Assembly (NCBI GenBank): GCA_963377175.1
Contig: CAUJNA010003314.1
Span: forward strand, 5,001 to 69,000
Length of the DNA: 64,000 nucleotides
Source: Effrenium voratum
Lineage: Eukaryota; Sar; Dinophyceae; Suessiales; Symbiodiniaceae
Reading direction: 5' to 3'
The first letter of the stretch is position 1. Each line of letters opens with the position of its first letter. The position numbers were made by a program, and so were the translations under genes. Under the pieces are notes generated by a model, which had not been told where the DNA came from, ran no database searches, and saw nothing but the letters and a program-made list of their open reading frames with translations. Positions 21,144 through 32,215 of the stretch are shown here, piece by piece.

Positions 21144-21783
21144 TCAATGCGAGGGCTGCGGACTAAACACACAGCTGGATGCCTCCTTCATGTCAAATGA
21201 CCTTGTCGTCGTATCACCGCCACCACCTGCGTGCGTTTTTGTTCCACAGCTTTTCCTGAAACAATTGTTGGTGGCTGGCCTTCCCAACCTTGGGCTCAAG
21301 CTTGTGGCATGCAATCTCAAGGGTGGAGATGTCTTTGCCTTTGGACTCAAGCTTTGGAAGCTGCGCAAGGTCTCCGCTGTCTCACCTGGCTCTTCACCCT
21401 GGCGAAAGTGCCCCACAACCTCATCGCTGCTGAAGCCAACCTTGAAGCAGAATCCCTTGCCCTGCATAATCTTGTTGGAATCCTCAAGGGCCAAACATGT
21501 ACATTGTGTTAGCATGAAGGCAAACAAGGTGGCACAGTACCATGATACAATCCACTCCTCATTGATCTTGAAGCTGCCCAAACACCAAGGCCAAAGGTGG
21601 CTCATTGGGCGACAAAGCCGCAATGATCACAGGCCCTCCACCATATTGAATCAGCACCTTGTGCTTCTTCTTGATGTCATCCAGGCTCTCATCCAGTGTC
21701 TCCAAAGAAGCCTTCTGCTTCTTGGCCATGGGCTCTTTTGAAGTTTTCGTGTCAACCTGCCGCTTTGGCCCATCATAGGCCAT
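21144..21783 (-). CDS. Unrecognised exons upstream of the DUF7869-like core
   Basis: 21783-21559 encodes DGPKRQVDTKTSKEPMAKK then QKASLETLDESLDDIKKKHK and VLIQYGGGPVIIAAL. 21500 to about 21290 encodes NKIMQGKGFCFKVGFSSDEV and VGHFRQGEEPGETAETLRSF. The two pieces are in different frames and probably separated by a splice. Hydrophobic and charged patterns look coding; no domain is recognised. Confidence 0.45.
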
Positions 21784-22105
21784 TGCCCTCCGGGTTGTAC
21801 AAGGCCTTGTGATCCTTCATCACCGTTGTGTCCAAGAAATTCTGGGTGAAAGGCAGGGTGTCAGCACCTGAAAGGAAAGTGATCTGGAAATCGCTCTCCT
21901 GCAACTGAGGCATGGTTCCGTTGTCAACAAACTGCGACAGGGTCTCCCAGTTCGGCTTCTGGTTCTCAGCATGCTTTGCCTGGCCATCTGCGCATATAGA
22001 AGTGCAAGGGCAGCGCCTCCTCGTATGCAAAGCAGTCAATGAAGCAGCGCATTGATGCGGTGTTCTTGCCCATTCCATTCCAGATTGCATGCAGGCAATG
22101 TCCAC
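21773..22105 (-). CDS. Unrecognised exon with apparent frame change
   Basis: 22090-21975 gives GKNTASMRCFIDCFAYEEAL then PLHFYMRRWPG in one frame. From about 21985 a second frame continues as NQKPNWETLSQFVDNGT and LQESDFQITFLSGADTLPF. The overlap is too short for an intron, so a one-base indel or an unseen splice is likely. No family is recognised. Confidence 0.4.
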   Translation of the reverse strand: MDIACMQSGMEWARTPHQCAASLTALHTRRRCPCTSICADGQAKHAENQKPNWETLSQFVDNGTMPQLQESDFQITFLSGADTLPFTQNFLDTTVMKDHKALYNPEGNGL

Positions 22106-22120
22106 CCCACCGCTTCCTCC

Positions 22121-22579
22121 TCAGCTCAAGTGGGCCAGTAGCTCCATCTGTTGAGAAACCTGTCTTGGGGACTGGGCAGGGATTGAGGATGCATCAAACA
22201 CTGCTGCAATCCCACGCGCCAGATGTCGGTTGTCTGCATTTTTCAATGCGTCCAAAATCTTCTGCCCCTGCTCCAGCACCTCGCTCTCAGAATAGTCAGT
22301 TCCAAAGGAGCCAACTGTCGGTGCAGCAATGAGCATCAGAGAGCTGCGTGGGTACAAGGTTGTATACTTATCGATGGCCTCAATGGTGTGCTTCAGTGCG
22401 TCACAGCCCAGAGTGGAGCTGTTCATCCAGAAGATCTTGTGGGTCTCCTCATCAGAGATGTCATTCTGGTTGCAGAAGTGGTTCAAAGAGAAAGTTGCAG
22501 AATGGCCAAGCTCGGCCAAATCACGGAGTGGGAAATGTGACTCCACTGCAGCTCTTTGTGTGGCTTTCTGCTTGTGCAC
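22121..22579 (-). CDS. Unrecognised exon (152 codons)
   Basis: An open frame with convincing coding character: HFPLRDLAELGHSATFSLNH, SDEETHKIFWMNSSTLG, DALKHTIEAIDKYTTLYPR and SLMLIAAPTVGSFGTDYSES. No homologue is recognised. Same strand and close spacing suggest it belongs to the gene that ends in the DUF7869-like core. Confidence 0.5.
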   Translation of the reverse strand: MHKQKATQRAAVESHFPLRDLAELGHSATFSLNHFCNQNDISDEETHKIFWMNSSTLGCDALKHTIEAIDKYTTLYPRSSLMLIAAPTVGSFGTDYSESEVLEQGQKILDALKNADNRHLARGIAAVFDASSIPAQSPRQVSQQMELLAHLS

Positions 22580-22599
22580 TGTCTCCGCCTGCAGCCCCT

Positions 22600-22857
22600 A
22601 GCTCAGCTCGTGTGAAGTTGGGCATTGCATCCCGGAAGTCCAAGAACTTCTTCTGTTCTTTGTTCAGCTTGGCCGCCGCTGTGTTAAGCTCAGCCTTCTG
22701 CAGGTCATACTCCACCTTCTTCTCATCCACCTTGATGGACAGACCACTTTTTACTCCAAACTCCTGCAGCATTCTGAAAGATGATGCATACAGCTCAGGG
22801 TCCATCACCCTGATCTTCTCCACCAGCTCCACATCCAAGTAGCCCCGCATGAACTCA
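22600..22857 (-). CDS. Unrecognised helical exon
   Basis: The exon after CTGCTGAG encodes FMRGYLDVELVEKIRVMDPE, LYASSFRMLQEFGVKSGLS and a Lys/Glu-rich helix (KVEYDLQKAELNTAAAKLNK). Probably a coiled coil. Adjacent exons are on the same strand. Confidence 0.5.
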
Positions 22858-23205
22858 GCAGCGAAGGAAGTGCACAAACAAGGCCGCCATATGCGAGCAA
22901 GTCTCATCATCTTTGCGGTCCCTGAATGCACCAGCGTTTGAGCTCAAGTTGATGTGCTTGCGAAAACGCTTGCCGTGTGGAGAAAGAACCTGATGCGGCG
23001 GGCCACAAACCAATGCGCCTTGACCAGCCAAAGGTTGCTATCCGTGATCACAGGCCAGCTGCTTATAAGCCAAGCCACTGGTCTTTGCTCGGTAGTTGTT
23101 GCTCCAGCTCCTGGGTCTCCTTAATCAGGTTTGGAAAGATGGTCCATCAACACATTGCTGAAGCAGGACCCCCAAGGCACAGGATCTGGTCATGGCCGGC
23201 TACTC

Positions 23206-23525
23206 TCAGAGAACTTCTCGATCCTCCTTCATGTTGCCTGAGAATCTGTGAACGCACTTGAAGGCAAACAGTGCATTCAGGTATGGTGCCAACAGGGTCA
23301 TCTCAGCATCGGCATCGGTCAAGTTGGCCTGAGCAGCTCCTAGCAAAACCAGCTTCATCGCCATAGCCTTGTTGACGGCAATGCCAACGGACACCTGAAA
23401 GAGCGGTGTCGGAGCACCAGGTTGTGTGTGAGACCCCGAAAATTCACCAAGATGGGGTTGCTGGTCGGGCCAAATGGCCTTCCAAAAACTTCCGGAAGAG
23501 CCTGAGGACATAGACCATCTTTGTG
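23206..23525 (-). CDS. Two exons with a 53-nt intron
   Basis: KMVYVLRLFRKFLEGHLARP ends at a GT donor (23447). After the acceptor CTCTTTCAG (AG at 23396-23395) the next exon reads VSVGIAVNKAMAMKLVLLG, ANLTDADAEMTLLAPYLNAL and FKCVHRFSGNMKEDREV. The pair is one of the clearer splice units in this block. The family is not recognised. Confidence 0.5.
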
Positions 23526-23549
23526 GGGCCTTTGCGTGAGTAGGAAACA

Positions 23550-24008
23550 TCAAATCCCAGACTCAGTGTTCTCATCATCTGGGGCAAGAACCATGCTCTG
23601 TGTGGACTTGCGCTGGAAGATCAACTGGGGCTGCAGCTTGTCAAGCCGGGCCATCAGTGCGTCGGGGTCAGCAGCAAAGTTCAGCAAGTCGTCGCCTAGA
23701 AGGAGTATGTTCCAAACACAGCAACAGGCAAACTGACTGCTCACTGGCAAAGACATGCTGCATGCCAACAAATGAGTCCATGGCTGGCATCTACTGCATC
23801 ATCCGAATTCAGGATTTCCACTACCTCCAAATGTCTCCTGCGCCCATGCCTCCAGCTTGGCAGTGACAGCCTTGACCTCCTTGCTTTGCCACATTGCGCA
23901 TAGCAGAACTACTGCCTTGAGCACCTCTTCCCAAATCAAAAACATGGAAACATGGAGAATTCCTGGACTCTTTTTAAATGTTAGAGTGACTTTGCCTGCC
24001 TTTGTCAA
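23550..24008 (-). CDS. Candidate upstream exons
   Basis: 24008-23799 contains EEVLKAVVLLCAMWQSKEVK and AVTAKLEAWAQETFGG. 23771-23550 contains GDDLLNFAADPDALMARLDK and QPQLIFQRKSTQSMVLAPDD. Both look like coding helices on the same strand as the following exons. No domain recognised; boundaries uncertain. Confidence 0.35.
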
Positions 24009-24018
24009 TCATGAAAGT

Positions 24019-24161
24019 ATTGGCTCTACCCACCCTCACTAGTACCAAATATGAAGTAACAGTTATCGCATGCTGCATTTTCTTTACATATGAACAATAA
24101 ATGGCAGCATGTTATAACTTTTTCTTCAGATTTGGCACTCGTGAGGGTGCGTTGAGCCAAT
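24019..24161. repeat. Fold-back element, 57-bp arms
   Basis: 24019-24075 and 24103-24161 are inverted copies (TTGGCTC...GAGCCAA outer ends, GCATGCTGC inner ends) around a short AT-rich loop. This looks like a miniature inverted-repeat element; no target duplication is seen. Confidence 0.8.
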
Positions 24162-24259
24162 TGTAGGGGCTACTAGGGACACCCTCTGAAGTGGCTCAAT
24201 CATTCAAGCATTTTTCCAAGTTCAGAACCCAGACCCAACTTTGTTGGCAAACAGGTAAC

Positions 24260-24321
24260 AACCTCATTTCAGAATGAGGTTATGAGAAATGGCACTGGGC
24301 AGGGTAGCCAGTGCCATTTCT
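24260..24321. repeat. Two adjacent perfect hairpins
   Basis: AACCTCATT pairs with AATGAGGTT (24260-24281, 4 nt loop). AGAAATGGCACTGG pairs with CCAGTGCCATTTCT (24285-24321, 9 nt loop). Both stems are perfect. Confidence 0.9.
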
Positions 24322-24700
24322 ATTCAACTCAGAGTTGATTTCCCAATTTGTGTGACGTGTGACTCACAGGCCTGGAAGGTGCTCTGAAGCTCGGTGTTGA
24401 AGTGGCCTGTCAGGTCAACGTCAAGGTCTTTTTTGCATAATAAGGAAGGGTGCATGTGTGGCTGGATAATGTGTAAACTGGGCAAAGTGCAAATCTGTTT
24501 TCAGGCTGCACCTGTTCAAAGTGCCCATCAGACTTGACATGCTCTCAGGCTCCAGCAACGTGTACACTTTGCAGTCAACCCAAGCCACGTGGGGCCGGCG
24601 CAAGCCAGCAAACATGTGACACACAGGTGCAACACATGTGCTCGTCTCAGCAAGCATGCAAGAACAGATGCTGAGTCTCAAGAGGCTCATCCTTAGATTG

Positions 24701-24793
24701 CCCCAAAGGCTCATGCCCCAAAAGGCTCATGCCCCAAAAGGCTCATGCCCCCAAAAGGCTCATGCCCCAAAAGGCTCATGCCCCAAAGGCTCA
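24701..24793 (+). repeat. 16/17-bp tandem repeat, six units
   Basis: CCCCAAAAGGCTCATG repeats head to tail with one-base length changes in the A and C runs. Confidence 0.95.
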
Positions 24794-25183
24794 GCTCCCG
24801 TTTGTGAGATCCACCATCTGCTGCCAGCTGCTCATTCTCCTGAGTTGCCACTGAAAGCATGTACAGAAGAAATGCAACCTATCTTCAATGTTGGAAGGCA
24901 TCAATCAGAAAGTTGAAGGAGACATAAACTTTATGAAACTTGTGTTGTAGCATTAGGGCTCCAATTCCACAATCCAAGCAAGTCCCAATGCCAAGCATGA
25001 CAACAAGCAAGCAATTGATGTGAGAAGCTTGAGCTTCTCGGCGGCGAAGATGCTCTAAGATCTCACTTGCAGTGTTGCTGAGGGACTGCATTGCCATGTT
25101 GACCGAGTGAAGTGTTACCATAACTGCCCTGCGAGTCCTTTGCCGAGTCCTTGAGCTGCTTGAGGATGGGGACAAGGATGATG

Positions 25184-25262
25184 TCCTTCGTCTTGCCTTT
25201 GTCCTTCTCCTTGTCTGTCCTCCTTGTCCTTCTCCTTGTCTTTGCCCTTGTCCTTGTCCTTC
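25184..25262. repeat. CCTTGT/CTTCTC hexamer repeat
   Basis: Imperfect CTTGTC-type hexamers. On the minus strand, part of it would encode alternating Lys-Asp/Glu. It lies just downstream of the 25266-25367 open frame. Confidence 0.8.
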
Positions 25263-25265
25263 GGC

Positions 25266-25367
25266 TCAGAGCTGCTTGACATCTTTCTGCTCCAGCACCT
25301 CCGTGCCCCGCTTGACCTTCTGAAGAGCAGCGCTCCTTAAATCCTCCTGCTCCTCCTCATCCAACAT
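25266..25367 (-). CDS. Short acidic/Lys exon candidate
   Basis: MLDEEEQEDLRSAALQKVKR then GTEVLEQKDVKQL and a TGA stop: 33 codons after TCCTAG, which could be an acceptor. Upstream the same strand reads EEHKYKVAEGASSLFESS into that TAG. Coding is likely from codon pattern, but the gene is not recognised. Confidence 0.3.
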   Translation of the reverse strand: MLDEEEQEDLRSAALQKVKRGTEVLEQKDVKQL

Positions 25368-25379
25368 CTAGGATGACTC

Positions 25380-28270
25380 AAACAAGGAGCTCGCGCCCTC
25401 TGCCACCTTGTACTTGTGCTCCTCCACGGGCTCTGGCCCAGCAGCCACCTTCAAGACCATGAAAGAGTCACTCCTCTCATTCTGTTGTATTTAATGTCAA
25501 TGGTCATTTGTCAGAGAACCAGTAGTCAACTAGTTGAACTTTCAGCACATAACGAGGCCCAAAGATTTATTTCTTTTACCCTGGCCCAGCTGCAAGAGGC
25601 TTCCCCTTCGCCACTGCATTCGGATTCACCATAGCGGCTGGGCACCTTCCCGGTTTCAACATGGCAGGCCAGTCTCAGTATGTTCCGTTGACCGTACTGC
25701 TGCAAGATGTGTCTGCAAGTGCTAGCGTCACAAGATGTAGCTGCAAGTGCTAGCATCATCTTCTTCTCAAGTGCTTTGCACGGGCGCGTGAGGCCCAATG
25801 CATCTGAATGTGAATCTGCTAAATTTGTAGATTTGGGCGGAGCTGGCAGCTGGCATGACATGAGCATTATGAGCGTCGGGCATTGCTGCAAGGGCAACAG
25901 CGGGCAGCTAGCGCCAGGCATTACTGCAAGAGCAAACTCCAGGCCCCTAACGGTAGTTGATGCAGAGGTGGTCATGCCCAAAGCCTCAGGGTCACCTGCA
26001 GACAAAGCACGACTGGCAGAAATTGAAGATGTGAACTGGCAAGCCAGGAAATTAACCATTCAAACACTAAGCAACCAACCCCTGAGGACAAGCTTTACTT
26101 TCAGTGTCACGCTGTGGCAGCAGAACACGTCTAAATGATCAACGGGATTCACAATCTGAGTGAGAGACAGATGGCAAACGAGGCCGATGAGATGCCATCC
26201 TGTCAAATGACAAGTGTCTGACAAAAGGGGGCGCCACACAGCCAAACAAAGCGCAAACAAAAGGACCACATGTGACACGCGCCCATAGTAATGGAATGGT
26301 ACTGGATATATGTATATATATAATGGAATGGTAATGGTAATGGAATAGTAATGGTAATGGAATGGTAACGGTAATGGATATTGCACCGGGCACTGCCAGT
26401 GTGCCCTCATATTTCCACCAACCGCAAAAAACATCTGACACTTCAAGTTGTTTATAGGGCCTTCTGAAAACCATTGGTTCGTGCTCCAGTAACACGCAGG
26501 AGAGTTAAGTCATGTAAGGACAATGCCTGCAAGCTACACAACAGAGTAGCAAATTATTTTGCATTGCGCATGATGCATATGACACAGACAGTTTGATACC
26601 CTGTTGTTTGCTCGCAGCCTGAGTATTGAAAGACATTAACAACTCTCCTGCTTGAGTCTTGGCGAACGACGTGAAAGGAAAACAGCTGGGGGTCCTTAGC
26701 CCTAGTGCCTGCCCAAGGCCTGGCCCCCTTATCCTTGACAATGTGACTGGCCGCTGGCACAAGGAAAGCTGGTCATGCGACTTGACAAACTAAGCATGTG
26801 TGTTTTCACTAAATCCAATATTTTGATGATGTGTGGAGGCACGTCGCCCACAAAACATGCTCACAATGCTTGCCAGTGACAGACTACCTTGCCAAAGTTT
26901 AAGGCACACAACGCACTTTGTGAACAGCTGAAAAGGGCTGTGGCTGAAGCAGAAAAAGGGGCCACCAGCTGGTGTGACCTTTTTCTGGAGGGACAGACAA
27001 CCAAATTGCTGGAAAGTTGTTTCGGTTGTGCTCTACGAACATGAGAGCTTTTGGGCCGTGATCGAAAGCATGTTGCAGGAACTGGCCTGGGGGCTCTCCA
27101 CCATGTTGCAGGCCATCAAGGCTGAAGGCCCTCAATGTCACAATGTGTTTGATTTTCCTAGGCCCTGCTACGTCTATAGCTTTAAACCCACCAAACTGCT
27201 CTCACACTCTTGGTGCTATTTGACTCGATGAAATGCTCAGTGTCAGCAGTGTGAAGGCACACAACTTTTGAGGGCATGGTGCGCAGAGGGTATTCTCACC
27301 AAATTGAGTTCAGCATCATCCGCCGGCGGCCTCAGGCGGCGTCGCTCCAAAAATGCTCACGCAGCACAACGCTGAAAAATGCTTGAAACAACAACCTGCT
27401 TGAACCCCCACTTGTTCTGAAACATGGTAGCCACCTGCCAAGAAAACAAACAGCACTTGCCATTCTACCCAAGCCAAATCTACTTGCAAAGCATGAGTCA
27501 AATAAGATAAAAAGACATGGCACTGATCATGACATGTCCAGCTGTGACATGTGGGGTCGCAACACCCAAACATCACTCCAAACCTCACTTGGCATGTGGT
27601 GCAACTTGATGTCAGGATCAGTGGCAGCCATGCATCTACCCCTGGCAGCCTCATGTCTTTCGACCCTCAAACATCGAGCCAACCTATGAGTGTTCTACCC
27701 ATTTGCAACTAGTGAGGACCCAACCCTGCCAGGCCTTTTTTTTCACTGACGCCTTGCTACTTCCAACGTTGAGTGCCCACCCATGCAACTAGTGGTCCTC
27801 ACCATTCATCTTGGCTAAGATGCATTGTTCCAGCATAGCATCATTGCTTCTGGGTGGCACCTTTTGCCCAACTTGGCCCTGCAATGCCCTGCGCCGCGGC
27901 GAGCTTCCGAGCTTGGCCAAACCACCATGGCAGGTCTACGGTCTGCTTTGCTTGCTATGCAGTTGAACAAATGGTCGTGCGCGGGGCTGTTGGAACATGG
28001 CACTTTGCCAAACAGCTAGAAGAGTCCCCAGCGCGCAAAGACGATTGAATTGGTTGTTCCTGCAGGGGTTGAAACACCCAGCAAATGTAACATTGAAACA
28101 CCCAGCAAAGGTAACATAACTCTGTCAAAACTCATGCTGGGATGTATTTTGTCAAAGGCCTTCAGCCACCTGAAAGATGTCATCGGTGTTGTGGCTCGTC
28201 ATGACTACGTACCAGCGGCCACCTAAGATGTGAGGCATTGGCATGGTCACTGGCTATCAACAACATTAAA
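25380..28270. other. Spacer, no gene supported
   Basis: Overlapping open frames of 60-180 codons occur on both strands (for example 25526-26138), with no motif to choose between them. A microsatellite is at 26287-26379; otherwise nothing is recognised. Confidence 0.4.
26287..26379. repeat. AATGG/TAATGG microsatellite with AT run
   Basis: Repeats of ATGGAATGGTA and TAATGG around a short TATATA run. Confidence 0.9.
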
Positions 28271-28324
28271 TTAGAATGAAAACAAGAGGGCCTTCGTTGG
28301 AGTTGCAATCACCAGTACTCATCA

Positions 28325-28512
28325 GTTCATCAACTCATCAACATCATCATCATCATCTTCATCACCATTATCATCATCATCATCATCATCAACATCATCA
28401 TTGTCATCATCATCAACATCATCATTGTCATCATCATCGGCATCATTGTCATCATCCTCATCATCATCAGCATCATCATCAGCATCATCATCAGCATCAT
28501 CATCAGCATCAT
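28325..28512. repeat. CAT/ATC trinucleotide tract
   Basis: About 60 imperfect triplets (CAT, with CAG and TGT interruptions). Smaller tracts of the same kind are at 28690-28840, 29735-29770, 30583-30615 and 31113-31162. Confidence 0.95.
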
Positions 28513-28514
28513 CA

Positions 28515-28690
28515 TGGAACCAGTCAGTCAGATTGAGACTCACTCATTTGTGCATGCCTGGTTCCGGAAGACATGGGGCCAGAGGCTCCTGCGCGTGACT
28601 GCTTCCACAAGACATGGAACCAGTCAGATTAAAGCTCAATTGCACGTGACTAGTTCCACAAGGCGTGGAACCAGTCAGGTTGAGGCTCGT
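28515..28690. repeat. Tandem repeat around TGGAACCAGTCAG
   Basis: TGGAACCAGTCAG recurs at about 28515, 28615 and 28668, and TTCCACAAG/TTCCGGAAG at 28562, 28601 and 28652, suggesting 50 bp units between two trinucleotide tracts. Confidence 0.75.
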
Positions 28691-29099
28691 CATCACCATC
28701 AGCATCAGCATCAGCAATTGCAATCCATCGCCATCACCAGCACCATCAGCAATTGCAATAATCATTGTCACCATCATCATGATCACAACTATCATCATCA
28801 CCATCATCATCACCATCATCATCTGCATTACACTCATCAATCAGCAATTGCAGTCAACATTGCCACTACCACCTTCTAGCAATCATCATGATCAACCATT
28901 GTCAGTTACCCTCACCACCCATCCCTTGCAATCACTTCTATTATCCTTGCATTCTTTGACAGTTCCCAGAAAGACTCAATGATGCGTGTCTAGATCAGCA
29001 GCAAATGAAACAATGATTGATGAGACACAATGGTTGATGATGAAAGCAACCAAGATGCCATATGGGACCAGGACAAGCTTCGCCTTCTCATGCAACACC

Positions 29100-29285
29100 T
29101 AATTCATGCGGGCGGATTCCAACCGAACCCGTGCAGCACGCTCGTGGATCCGCTTGAGCAAAATGGCCTGGCGCAGCCTCAAGCACCACAGTAGAGTTCT
29201 CAACAATGGAGAGCTGGATTGTTGACCCGAACAAAAAGCACCCATCCTTGAAAAGTCTTGCCAAAGCCTGAGCAGCTTCAAACTC
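29100..29285 (-). CDS. Candidate exon, unrecognised
   Basis: On the minus strand one frame reads FEAAQALARLFKDGCFLFGS then TIQLSIVENSTVVLEAAPGH. A second overlapping frame is also open and basic (ERAARVRLESARMN). The first has better coding character. No family or clear splice sites. Confidence 0.3.
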
Positions 29286-29479
29286 CCTCCCCCCTCAAAA
29301 ACAATTACCTTTCTTATTCCTCTGTGTTTTGAACATCAGTTTCAACCAAGGTGTGCCTTGCGCGCCTCCTCCACCCGTGGCAGTTCACCAGTCTTCACCG
29401 TTGGGCCTGCTCCATCCTCAGGTAAGAAATGCTCAGTTTAAAGGCGCAAGGGCCACAATTGAGGGCAACCCACATGCAC

Positions 29480-32060
29480 TTTGAACATGAAGGTTACCCT
29501 TTGAGTCAGTCCATGTTGCACACTAAAGGTTGTCTCCAAAGTTCGTTCACAAAGGTAAACATGCTGCCCCCGAATTTAATATCATGTGTGATTGATTTCA
29601 TGAGGGGTTCAACTCGTGGCCATTGTGCATGTGAACATATGTGAAGATGAGCAACAATTTGAATATTCATGATCTCATTAGCCATCAAAGTGCCTGCTGG
29701 CAACAATCAATGGCAACAATGATGGCACCAAGCATGATGATCATCATCATCATCATCAACCATCTTCATCATCAGTATCAGTGTAACCATGTTGCACCCA
29801 TGTTGTGAGGTATACCAAGTCCATTTGGGGAGGAAAAGCGTCCAAGCCTGCTCGTTACACCTGTCATTGGGGCATGTTCATGCTGGTTTGTCTTTCAATT
29901 TGGCACATGTTGTGCAACAAAACTGTACTTGCCTCACACACTAGGGGATGAAGCGTCCTAAGTTAAAGTTACGATATGGCCAGCCACACACACAGTTGGA
30001 GGCATCCCCCTAGTCCAACTACTCACCTTTGATCCCTTGTTCGAACATAAGAACCTTTTACCATGGCACAAACTTTGTTAGTACTGGGCATGGGCAAACT
30101 GAGAGGGTGGCTTGCAATGTTCAATTGAGCATTAGTTGAATTAAGAATAACTAACACCCATTCTCAGAACTTGTTGAAATGGGCTTTTTGCGCTACTACT
30201 ATGCAAGCATGCAAAGAGCACCTTAGTCCAACCAATGAGGGAATGGTTTTGAACAAATGAACCCATTCATCAATTTATAGCGGGGTCTATTTCCTTCCCT
30301 GCGCATGGTGTCATGCTTGAGGCTAGTAGACCATATTACTGCATGGGAGTTGTGCCTGGTGATGCCTTAAACTGATACTGGCTAGACGCAAGATGTTTAA
30401 GTATGTTTAAGTATGCAAGGCATCACCAGGACAAAGTCCATGCCCTGCCAAACCAGGTCCAAGCATGTCAATCCCGTGACAGGGAACGCAACACATATGT
30501 ACAACATAGAAGCACAAGTGTTGCTAACATCACAAAACACATTTTCATTTAAGACTACTGTGATCATTGTGAGTGTAACGGTGTCATCATCATCCTCATC
30601 ATCATCATCATCATGACTCACCCTGCCCCTGTGTGCCAGGCTGGCTGGCAATCTGGCTGCTGGAGCCTGGCCGAGCAAGGCTAGGCTGAGGAAACATGGC
30701 AAGAGGAAGTCCAGTGAGAGGCAGTGAATGTTTCAATGCTGTGAGGGTCATTGCAAATTGAATGTGACTGAATCATATTGCAAATGCTGACTCCCACACA
30801 TGCCTGATATCCATTTTTCACCTGCGCAAGAGCTCGGTTTTGAAGAGCTCCTCAACCTTCTCCTCCTCTGGCTTCTGCTCTGGGTCCAGCTCAGCATCTG
30901 GCTCATCTGGCTCATCAAAGATGGAGTTGTAGATAACCCCCATGCCATCCATGGTTGTTGTCCTCCTCCATTGGTGCTTGAGCAATCTGGCTTCAGCGTG
31001 GCGCAAAACTCTGCCACCACCGACCTGTGGACCAAGTGATCTGGCTGGACTCAGCTTCTTCTCTTTGGTCAACTCCTGCCCTTTTCTCTTCATCAAAATG
31101 TTTGCCACAAAGATGACGATGATGATGTTGATGATGATGATGATGCTGTCGATGTTGATGGTGATGAAGTCCAGTGTGCCAGGCTGATGGTGTAATTCAA
31201 CATGGCAAATCTGAAGGGCGTGTCGCACTCATTTCCTCTTTGGTTGGAACACATCTCCCTGTTGCAGGGCAACATGTAACAAGCTATGTTGTACATATGG
31301 AATCATATCATTCCCTGTCGCAGGGTTGACATGCTTGGACCAGGTTTGGCAGGGCATGGAATTTGTCCTGGTGATGCCTTGGACCTTTGATATTGAAACA
31401 CTATGCACCTAGCAACTTGATGTTTAAGGTGAACTCCTTTCCTCCTTGGTAGGAAATGTTCTTGCACATCAACATGCTTGTATACCCCGAACCAATTAGA
31501 TCCAACCAGTGAGGAAATGAGTATGCAAACATGTACTTTGAACATTGCAAGTCACCCTTCGAGTTTGTCCATGTTGTGCACAAACAACGGTTGTTTTCAC
31601 AGTTCGTTCGCAAAGGTAATATCATGTATGACTGATTTCATGAGGGGTTCAACTCTGTCCAATTGCACATGTAACAAGCTATGCTCCTGGTTTGGCAGGG
31701 CATGGACTTTGTCCCGGTGATGCCTTGCATACTTAAACATACTTCAAAGTAGTTGATCAACGTATGAGTTGAATTTGGAATAGTTACTCTCGTCACTGGT
31801 TTAAAAGGTTCTTTTTGTGCTACTACTCTGAGAGTACCGTATTCCAGCCAATGAGGGAGTGAGTTTGAACAAATGAACTCAGTTCATCAATTTGTAGTGG
31901 GGTCTATTTCCTTCCCTGCACATGGTGTCATGCTTGAGGCCAGGGTAGACTATATTGCCAGGTGATGCCTCAAACTGATACTGGCTACACTGGCTAGACG
32001 CAAGATGTTTAACATTGCAAGTCACCCCTCCAGTGTCCATGTTGAACACAAACAACAAGC
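29480..32060. repeat. Shuffled dispersed repeat blocks
   Basis: 29480-29650 is repeated directly at 31540-31690 (both contain TTTCATGAGGGGTTCAACTC). 30240-30400 is repeated directly at 31853-32015 (GGGGTCTATTTCCTTCCCTG). 30400-30510 is inverted relative to 31275-31385 (GGCAGGGCATGGA..TTGTCCTGGTGATGCCTT). Confidence 0.85.
30818..31130 (-). CDS. Candidate acidic exon
   Basis: The frame reads MKRKGQELTKEKKL, then after a less clear middle part SIFDEPDEPDAELDPEQKPE and EKVEELFKTELLRR. The strongly acidic then Lys/Glu-rich end looks coding. It is the most upstream candidate on the minus strand of the 16.2 kb segment. No domain recognised. Confidence 0.35.
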
Positions 32061-32215
32061 TTTTATTATAGCGTCTCACTTCAAGACACGTGTCGGTTTA
32101 TTCAACTGCATCTGGCTCAGTAACCTAACGGATCAGGCGTCACTCTGAGTGGGCACACTACTGGGGAGCTCAGAACCACAGTAGATGATGGTTGTTTCAA
32201 GTCCAGCCTGGGCCG

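Noticed and set aside
28276..28540. His-rich and Asp-rich frames in the CAT tract
   Set aside because: Artefacts of a trinucleotide repeat.
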